DNA from: Prolixibacteraceae bacterium
GTDB taxonomy: Bacteria > Bacteroidota > Bacteroidia > Bacteroidales > Prolixibacteraceae
Length of the DNA: 7,076 nt
Assembly: GCA_027858145.1 (NCBI GenBank)
Contig: JAQIDF010000094.1
Location: forward strand, 1 to 7,076
Direction: 5' to 3'
Both the position numbers and the translations under genes were made by a program. Positions 1 through 4,733 of the stretch are shown piece by piece; position 1 is the stretch's first letter; every line of letters begins with the position of its first letter. The notes under the pieces are model-generated. The model made no database searches and had not been told where the DNA came from. It saw only the letters and a program-made list of their open reading frames with translations.

Positions 1-207
1 AGCATCGTTTGGTACATTCAATGAAAATTCACCTTCAATATCGGTGACCGTACCAATACTTGTACCTTTTACTACCACTGATACGCCTGGTAGTGTACTT
101 CCATCATCTGCATCGGTTACCGAACCGGTAACTGTGCGACTTTGGGCAAACACAACATGTATACTGAATACCAGAATACATGTGAGTAATAGCGCAATTT
201 TTCTCAT
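1..207 (-). CDS. SusC/RagA-family TonB-dependent receptor, N-terminal fragment (cut by window edge)
   Basis: The first 69 codons of a gene running off the low-coordinate end, with an ATG at 207-205. The product starts MRKIALLLTCILVFSIHVVFAQ, a Sec signal peptide with two basic residues, a hydrophobic core and likely cleavage at FA/Q near residue 21. Residues about 26-69 match the start of the carboxypeptidase-regulatory-like (CarboxypepD_reg) domain: TVTGSVTDADDGSTLPGVSV, then VVKGTSIGTVTDIEGEFSL. In Bacteroidota this fold, right behind the signal peptide, is typical of SusC/RagA outer-membrane receptors, which import glycans or other large ligands with TonB energy and a SusD-like lipoprotein. 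The plug and barrel lie outside the window, so the substrate cannot be told. Another secreted protein with this domain is possible but less likely. No Shine-Dalgarno sequence precedes the start; the leader is A/T-rich, as is usual in the phylum. Confidence 0.85.
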   Translation of the reverse strand, partial: MRKIALLLTCILVFSIHVVFAQSRTVTGSVTDADDGSTLPGVSVVVKGTSIGTVTDIEGEFSLNVPNDA

Positions 208-348
208 AAAATTTAATTTAATGGATTAATAAAAGTCTAATTAATTGTTTCTTTTCTCTCACATTGTTAAAAATAGTTAATATATTTTGATTTCGTATAA
301 TTTTTAAACGCATTTTTTTTTACAAATTAGTAAGATAAACACATTAAT

Positions 349-356
349 CAAAAATA
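349..356 (-). promoter_or_regulatory. Candidate -7 promoter box for the receptor gene
   Basis: The minus strand reads TATTTTTG, matching the Bacteroidota primary-sigma -7 consensus TAnnTTTG. Transcription would begin about 4-5 bases downstream, giving a leader of roughly 135 bases before the ATG at 207. No clear TTTG is seen at the usual -33 distance (around 376-379), where the minus strand reads an A/T-rich stretch. In such AT-rich DNA a single 8-base match can arise by chance. An alternative sigma factor or activator could replace the missing -33 element. Confidence 0.35.
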
Positions 357-377
357 TGTTTGAACACGGGGAAATTA

Positions 378-400
378 ATTGTCACTGTATGTTTGACAAT
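378..400. promoter_or_regulatory. 7-bp inverted repeat, possible operator upstream of the receptor gene
   Basis: ATTGTCA at 378-384 and TGACAAT at 394-400 form a perfect dyad with a 9-base spacer. The arm nearer the receptor gene is 22 bases upstream of the candidate -7 box at 349-356. The centre-to-centre distance of the arms is 16 bases, about one and a half helical turns. The position suits an activator or repressor site, but no regulator can be named and binding is inferred only from symmetry and position. Confidence 0.35.
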
Positions 401-549
401 CTTTGGTGGTATGTTATGTGAGAAGGGCGGGTGTATGTAATATGAATATCAAAAAATATTTTGTTTTCATATTTTAACGAAAAATAGTTAAAAAATGTTG
501 AAATGAAATATAATTGGGAGTTTTTGTTTCGTTAATTTAAAAAATCATT

Positions 550-584
550 AAAAAAAGATCAAGACACATGACAAAAGTCAGTGT
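550..584 (-). terminator. Probable terminator hairpin behind mltD
   Basis: On the minus strand, 584-564 reads ACACTGAC, a TTTT loop, GTCA, one bulged T, then GTGT: an 8-bp stem with a single bulge. After seven bases (CTTGATC) comes a run of seven T at 556-550. The hairpin starts 35 bases past the mltD stop. This fits an intrinsic terminator for the parAB-DUF5683-mltD transcript, but the gap between stem and T run is longer than ideal and the stem is short, so termination may be partial. Confidence 0.45.
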
Positions 585-618
585 TTACAGGGTGTGTGGA
601 TAGTTTGGGTGAAGCTTA

Positions 619-2289
619 TTATCGCTTCCTGATTTTCAATTTCTGACTGATATCTAAGGATGAAGAATTACCCATGTTATTTAATTTTTGTATGTCGGAG
701 GCAGAGATGCCCGGGAATTTTTGGGCAATTTCCCATAAATTATCACCCCGACGTACCGTGTAGTACTCGTATGAAGGGTCTATGGGGGGTGTAGTTTGTG
801 TTTTAATAGTAGTGCTTACAGCTTTGCCAATGGTTGCTTGTTTTTCTTTAAAGCTCATATTGTTAATCTGGTTGTAATGCTTTTCTTTCCCTTCGGGAAC
901 ATACAGTACCAGTTTTTGACCAACACGTATCAGGTTTCTCCTGATGTTGTTCCAGTACCGTACATCGGATGCCCGCACGTTAAACCACTCGGCAATATAG
1001 CCAACGTTATCGCCCGATTTAACAGTGTAGTAAACGCGCGACTTACCCTGAACGTCAACCGGTACGTAATGATATGCTGTTTGACTTGGATTTTTTATTT
1101 GATTGTTAGGGAAGTATTTATCCCTTTCCCATGCAAATATTTGTTGTTCAAAATCGATAAAGCGATCAATCAGTTCACGTGGTAACTTTAGGGGATAGGG
1201 TGAGTCGGGGGTTGCAGGAATAACATCACGCCTGTACATCGGGTTAATTTCGCGCAAAAGATTTATTTCAATATCGAGATTGTGGGCTATTTGTTCAAAA
1301 TGGAGATAGTTGCTCACCATAATGGTATCGGTTATCACATCGAATGATGGCAGTTTTGGCTTTAAATCATGCAATTTGTAATAGTTCATTGCATAAGTAG
1401 CTGCAATAAATGCCGGCACATAACCGCGTGTTTCCCGGGGTAGCCGGTAATAAATTGTCCAATAATCGCGTTTGCCGCCCGAACGCCTGATGGCTTTGTT
1501 CACGTTACCGGGTCCGCAATTATAGGCGGCAATAACCAGGTGCCAGTCCTGATATATGTTGTGCAGGTCTTTTAAATATTTCGCTGCAGCTTCGGTCGCT
1601 TTTACCGGGTCACGGCGTTCATCTACAAAGGTGCTTATCTCAAGTCCGTACATTTTTCCGGTACCATACATAAACTGCCACAGGCCACTTGCCCCGGCGG
1701 GTGAAAACGCCCGAGGGTTGAGGGCCGATTCAATAATGGCCATGTATTTCAGCTCAAGCGGCATTTTATAACGATCAAGTATCTCTTCAAAAATTGGGAA
1801 ATAGTAATTGGCAAGGCCCAGCATTACTTCAACCTGGTTGCGGCGTCTTTCGATGTATAATTTGATGACATTTCTAACGGTTTTGTTAAAAGAAAGGTCT
1901 ATGTATGAGTTGAGTGCCGAAAGTCTTTCAATATAAACGGAGTCGGAAATGTCGTCAGATGCTTGTCTTTTTTCGAATTCAGCATTGGGTATCAATGATT
2001 CCCCAAAAGTGTTAATCATTACCATGCTGTCGATATTATAGGCATTTTTTATGTACCAGCTACTGATCAGACTGTCCATTTTTGCTTTTAATACCTGGTT
2101 GATTACTTTATCGGGATAGGCCATAAACGTATCAAGCATCCCGGCTGAATCAATCCGCGACACTTCAATTCGTTTTATAGGGTGTGGTTTCAGTGGATTA
2201 TCGTTGGCAGGGGCTTTCGATATGGCAAATTGTGAACTCAACAGTATTAGTGCCATTATAATTATTGCTCTTCTCATACTCAAAATCAT
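619..2289 (-). CDS. mltD: MltD-type membrane/periplasmic lytic transglycosylase with LysM repeats
   Basis: A 556-residue periplasmic enzyme that cleaves the MurNAc-GlcNAc bond of peptidoglycan, leaving 1,6-anhydro ends. A Sec signal peptide ends near ISKA (residue 26). It has no lipobox cysteine, so unlike E. coli MltD it does not look like a lipoprotein. The SLT catalytic domain spans about 165-300. It has the catalytic Glu187 in IIESALNP, the SGLWQFM motif at 201-207 and AAYNCGPGNV at 254-263. Residues 319-370 resemble a degenerate LysM. Clear peptidoglycan-binding LysM repeats lie at about 420-464 (YYTVKSGDN) and 509-554 (YYTVRRGDN). The ATG at 2289 lies five bases (CGGAG) after the DUF5683 stop. 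The ATG at codon 5 (2277) gives a tidier signal peptide, MRRAIIIMALILL, and places GGAG 12 bases upstream, so it is a real alternative start. Translation is probably coupled to the gene before it. The gene ends with tandem stops, TAATAA. Confidence 0.93.
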   Translation of the reverse strand: MILSMRRAIIIMALILLSSQFAISKAPANDNPLKPHPIKRIEVSRIDSAGMLDTFMAYPDKVINQVLKAKMDSLISSWYIKNAYNIDSMVMINTFGESLIPNAEFEKRQASDDISDSVYIERLSALNSYIDLSFNKTVRNVIKLYIERRRNQVEVMLGLANYYFPIFEEILDRYKMPLELKYMAIIESALNPRAFSPAGASGLWQFMYGTGKMYGLEISTFVDERRDPVKATEAAAKYLKDLHNIYQDWHLVIAAYNCGPGNVNKAIRRSGGKRDYWTIYYRLPRETRGYVPAFIAATYAMNYYKLHDLKPKLPSFDVITDTIMVSNYLHFEQIAHNLDIEINLLREINPMYRRDVIPATPDSPYPLKLPRELIDRFIDFEQQIFAWERDKYFPNNQIKNPSQTAYHYVPVDVQGKSRVYYTVKSGDNVGYIAEWFNVRASDVRYWNNIRRNLIRVGQKLVLYVPEGKEKHYNQINNMSFKEKQATIGKAVSTTIKTQTTPPIDPSYEYYTVRRGDNLWEIAQKFPGISASDIQKLNNMGNSSSLDISQKLKIRKR

Positions 2290-2294
2290 CTCCG

Positions 2295-2933
2295 TTAAAA
2301 ATTATACGCTAAGCTAACGCCAAAAATAGGATTATTTGTAAGCGGGTCAATGGCTATAGGTTTAAAATTGTAGGTAAGGTCTTCCGATACATTAAAATCG
2401 ATGAAATGGGCATTTACATTGGCATCTAAAATATTCAAAATATAAAAAGCTGCCGTGCCTACCATAACCAGTGTGCGTTGCCGGTTGTAGCCTTTAATGG
2501 CTTGCAAGAAGCGCTGTTCATAATTATTGACAGCTTCTTCTTCAGTAATGGGTACTTCAAAGAAATCGTTATACGATGATGTGGCCGGATCTCCATCAGT
2601 TAGGTCAAAGTAGGCTTTACGTGAGCTAATGTATCGTTGCTGGTTCCAGGCAATACCATATGCCCAACCGGTAAATCCGGCATAAATCACCGGAACCTTC
2701 CATGCTTGTTTGTTGTATATTTGTCCGAGTCCGGGTAATACAGCTGAAAGCATTGTCGCCCGTCGCGGAAGATGTTCTTTTTGCTGCGTAAGGCTGTCGG
2801 CTGGGTTTTCAATTCCCTCCTGAATATTGGTGCTTGTTTTACTTTGAATGCTATCGTGTTGTTGTGCATTGGTAGTAATCCCCCCCAACATAAAAATCAA
2901 AAAAAGTATACTTTTATATCGTATTGTATTCAA
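2295..2933 (-). CDS. DUF5683 family exported/membrane protein, TTG start
   Basis: A 212-residue protein of unknown function that I assign to DUF5683, a Bacteroidota family often found beside parB. It starts with a signal peptide-like stretch cleaved near TTNA/QQ (residue 23), followed by a polar linker to about 55. The family hallmark follows: RRATMLSAVLPGLGQIYNKQ (57-76), then a hydrophobic segment at about 80-96. A second hydrophobic segment lies at about 155-172. The C-terminus, GVSLAYNF, ends in phenylalanine like many outer-membrane proteins, so the final membrane location is uncertain. The start codon is TTG at 2933-2931, five bases after the parB stop. No in-frame ATG or GTG lies between the upstream in-frame stop and the TTG. 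The first in-frame ATG is codon 15, which would destroy the signal peptide. Runs of seven T and seven G lie in the first 55 bases. The second tail motif in the operon is a five-base gap to mltD. Confidence 0.85.
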   Translation of the reverse strand: MNTIRYKSILFLIFMLGGITTNAQQHDSIQSKTSTNIQEGIENPADSLTQQKEHLPRRATMLSAVLPGLGQIYNKQAWKVPVIYAGFTGWAYGIAWNQQRYISSRKAYFDLTDGDPATSSYNDFFEVPITEEEAVNNYEQRFLQAIKGYNRQRTLVMVGTAAFYILNILDANVNAHFIDFNVSEDLTYNFKPIAIDPLTNNPIFGVSLAYNF

Positions 2934-2938
2934 TTTTA

Positions 2939-3817
2939 TTACTTGTTTAATTTATCCAGAATGCCTATAATTCGTTCCAGATCATTGGTTGACCCAAATG
3001 GAATAACGATTTTTCCTTTTCCTTTATTGTTAATTTTGAAATCAACATCGGTATCAAAATGTTTCGAAAGGTGGTTTTGTAATTGATTGTATTCTTTTGG
3101 GAACTTGGAAGCCGGCTTTCTTGTCGGTTGTTCATCTTTTGACTCTTCAGTGTTTAGTTTGCGGACAATTTCCTCGATTTTACGTACCGAAAAGTCGTAA
3201 TTGATAATTTGTTTGTAAAGCATCACCTGCGTATCAGGGTCTTTAACATTAATGATAGCGCGGGCATGCCCCATTGAAATTTCATGATCGCGAATAGCTT
3301 TTTGTATTACAGCCGGAAGCTTCAATAACCTCAGGTAATTTGAAATTGTTGAGCGTTTTTTTCCTACACGTACGCTTAGTGTTTCCTGTGTAAGGTTACA
3401 CTCGTCTAATAGTCGCTGGTAACTCAAGGCAACTTCAATGGCGTCAAGGTCTTCGCGCTGGATGTTTTCAACCAGTGCAAGCTCGAGCATGTTTTTATCA
3501 TCCGATTCCCTGATGAAAGCGGGTATCGTTTTAAGCCCGGCCATTTTTGATGCCCTGAAACGACGTTCACCGGCGATGATTTGATATTTGTTTTCACCGA
3601 TCTTTCTTAAGGTTAGGGGCTGAATAATCCCAACCTCTTTAATCGACCTTGAAAGTTCGGTCAATGCTTCTTCGTCGAAAGTTGTACGGGGTTGCCAGGG
3701 GTTGGCTTCGATATCACGAACATTAATCTCGTCGATCGCTGCGGCGGGATTTTGTACTTCGTCGGCATCGGTCATCAATGCGCCAAGCCCTCTTCCTAAT
3801 GCATTCCTTTTAGCCAT
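2939..3817 (-). CDS. parB: Chromosome-partitioning protein ParB (Spo0J), CTP-dependent clamp
   Basis: A 292-residue protein that loads at parS sites, spreads on DNA as a CTP-gated clamp, recruits SMC and stimulates the ParA ATPase. The N-terminal LGRGLGALM (7-15) is the conserved ParA-contacting tail. Residues about 31-125 form the ParB/Sulfiredoxin-type CTP-binding domain, with NPWQPR (39-44), GERRFRA (83-89) and ENIQRED (117-123), all intact. A helix-turn-helix follows at about 143-168 (TQETLSVRVGKKRSTISNYL) for parS recognition. A linker rich in charged residues (about 222-240) leads to the C-terminal dimerisation domain, which ends ERIIGILDKLNK. The length is normal for a chromosomal ParB. 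The ATG at 3817 follows the parA stop by 26 bases, so the two are almost certainly cotranscribed. The gene ends in TAATAA. No consensus parS was found in the window. Confidence 0.96.
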   Translation of the reverse strand: MAKRNALGRGLGALMTDADEVQNPAAAIDEINVRDIEANPWQPRTTFDEEALTELSRSIKEVGIIQPLTLRKIGENKYQIIAGERRFRASKMAGLKTIPAFIRESDDKNMLELALVENIQREDLDAIEVALSYQRLLDECNLTQETLSVRVGKKRSTISNYLRLLKLPAVIQKAIRDHEISMGHARAIINVKDPDTQVMLYKQIINYDFSVRKIEEIVRKLNTEESKDEQPTRKPASKFPKEYNQLQNHLSKHFDTDVDFKINNKGKGKIVIPFGSTNDLERIIGILDKLNK

Positions 3818-3843
3818 GTTTAATGGATTTGCAAAATATAATG

Positions 3844-4614
3844 TTAATTGTTTTTGTTTCTCTCTATCAGTTCTTTTGCCAGGTTTAAATGGCTTACAGA
3901 TCCTTTTGATGATGCATCATACAATAAAGCGGGTTTGCCATAACTTGGTGCCTCACTTAAACGTATATTTCGGGTTATAACGGTTTTGAAAACCATATCC
4001 TGAAAATGTCGTTTTACTTCCTCGTAAACCTGGTTCGATAAATTCAAACGTGAATCGTGCATAGTGAGCAAAAAACCTTCGATAGCCAGTTCGGGGTTGA
4101 GCCTGTTTTGAATGATTTTGATGGTATTCAAGAGTTTACCAAGCCCTTCGAGCGCGAAATATTCACATTGAACCGGTATAATAACCGAATCGGCAGCTGT
4201 TAATGCATTAACAGTTATAAGCCCAAGTGACGGTGAACAGTCAATTAAAACATAGTCATATTTCTCTTTCAGATTGTCGGTGACGTTTTTCAATATTTTT
4301 TCACGATCGGGCATGTTAAGCATTTCAATTTCAGCACCAACTAAATCGATGTGCGATGGTATGATATCGAGCCCGTCGATTTCAGTTTTAAGAATTGCAT
4401 TTTCAGGATCAATGTTGTCAATAATACATTCGTAAATGCTGTTCTCAATAGTTTTTAAATCGAAACCTAAACCCGATGTTGCATTGGCCTGTGGGTCGGC
4501 ATCGATAAGTAAAACTTTTTTTTCGAGTGCCGCCAAACTGGCTGATAAATTGATTGCTGTGGTTGTTTTACCAACCCCTCCTTTTTGATTTGCAAGTGAA
4601 ATAATTTTACCCAT
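3844..4614 (-). CDS. parA: Chromosome-partitioning ATPase ParA (Soj)
   Basis: A 256-residue Walker-type ATPase that dimerises on ATP, binds nucleoid DNA and is displaced by ParB, moving the origin region. Numbering from the chosen start, the deviant Walker A motif is KGGVGKTT at 11-18, with signature Lys11 and Lys16. DADPQ (38-42) and Walker B YVLIDCSPS (121-129) follow, and the DNA-binding arginines are in ITRNIRLSEAP (213-223). It is short, without an N-terminal HTH, as in chromosomal Soj rather than P1-type plasmid ParA. I chose the ATG at 4614 because MGKIISLANQKGG is the usual beginning of the family. A GTG seven codons upstream (4635) is also in frame but adds an unconserved MTKNQSQ and lies about where transcription should start. 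The gap to priA upstream is 119 bases and carries its own promoter candidate; parB follows 26 bases after the stop. Confidence 0.95.
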   Translation of the reverse strand: MGKIISLANQKGGVGKTTTAINLSASLAALEKKVLLIDADPQANATSGLGFDLKTIENSIYECIIDNIDPENAILKTEIDGLDIIPSHIDLVGAEIEMLNMPDREKILKNVTDNLKEKYDYVLIDCSPSLGLITVNALTAADSVIIPVQCEYFALEGLGKLLNTIKIIQNRLNPELAIEGFLLTMHDSRLNLSNQVYEEVKRHFQDMVFKTVITRNIRLSEAPSYGKPALLYDASSKGSVSHLNLAKELIERNKNN

Positions 4615-4634
4615 TTGCGATTGATTTTTAGTCA

Positions 4635-4679
4635 CCCAAAATTAATATTTTAACTCACATAGTCATCATTTATTTTGGG
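4635..4679. repeat. 12-bp inverted repeat spanning the parA promoter
   Basis: On the plus strand CCCAAAATTAAT (4635-4646) and ATTTATTTTGGG (4668-4679) are complementary at 11 of 12 positions, with a 21-base spacer. The outer eight pairs, CCCAAAAT/ATTTTGGG, are perfect. One arm contains the candidate -7 box, the other lies near the -33/-40 zone. This suits an operator for a dimeric repressor or a loop in RNA read through from priA. An intrinsic terminator for priA is less likely, because no T run follows the GGG arm. Confidence 0.5.
4637..4644 (-). promoter_or_regulatory. Candidate -7 promoter box for the parA operon
   Basis: The minus strand reads TAATTTTG, matching the Bacteroidota -7 consensus TAnnTTTG. 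Transcription would begin near 4632, about 18 bases before the parA ATG at 4614 and just inside the GTG alternative at 4635. A -33 TTTG is not evident at the usual distance, where the minus strand reads GATG around 4667-4664. The box lies within the promoter-proximal arm of the inverted repeat at 4635-4679. Confidence 0.45.
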
Positions 4680-4733
4680 CTATTGTTTAGTTCGTTGATA
4701 TGAAGCTGATTTAAGCGGGTGGTGTTTTTTTGT

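Larger units (their letters stand above)
208..618. other. AT-rich intergenic region between mltD and the receptor gene
   Basis: This 411-base stretch is clearly richer in A+T than its flanks and has no convincing coding frame on either strand. It holds a hairpin with a T run just behind mltD, a 7-bp dyad at 378-400, a candidate -7 box at 349-356 and two copies of AAAAATAGTTAA (269-280 and 480-491). The end nearer the receptor gene, 208-350, would be its 5' untranslated leader if the -7 box is right. No RNA gene or mobile-element end was recognised. Confidence 0.75.

Noticed and set aside
356..421. Short plus-strand frame of 21 codons starting MFEHGEINCHC
   Set aside because: No ribosome site, no recognisable product, and it overlaps the dyad and candidate promoter. 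A frame this short is expected by chance.
796..1185. Plus-strand open frame of 129 codons opposite mltD
   Set aside because: It is the antisense of a well-supported SLT/LysM coding region and has no recognisable domain or start signals.
1171..1186. CACGTG-centred sequence CAGTTCACGTGGTAAC inside mltD as a possible parS site
   Set aside because: Only 9 of 16 positions match the parS consensus (TGTTCCACGTGGAACA or the TTTCACGTGAAA form), essentially the CACGTG core plus three. Flanking arms are not symmetric, so ParB recognition is unlikely.
4635..4679. The inverted repeat as an intrinsic terminator for priA
   Set aside because: No T run follows the distal arm, the loop is 21 bases, and most of the stem is A-T pairs. 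An operator role fits better.
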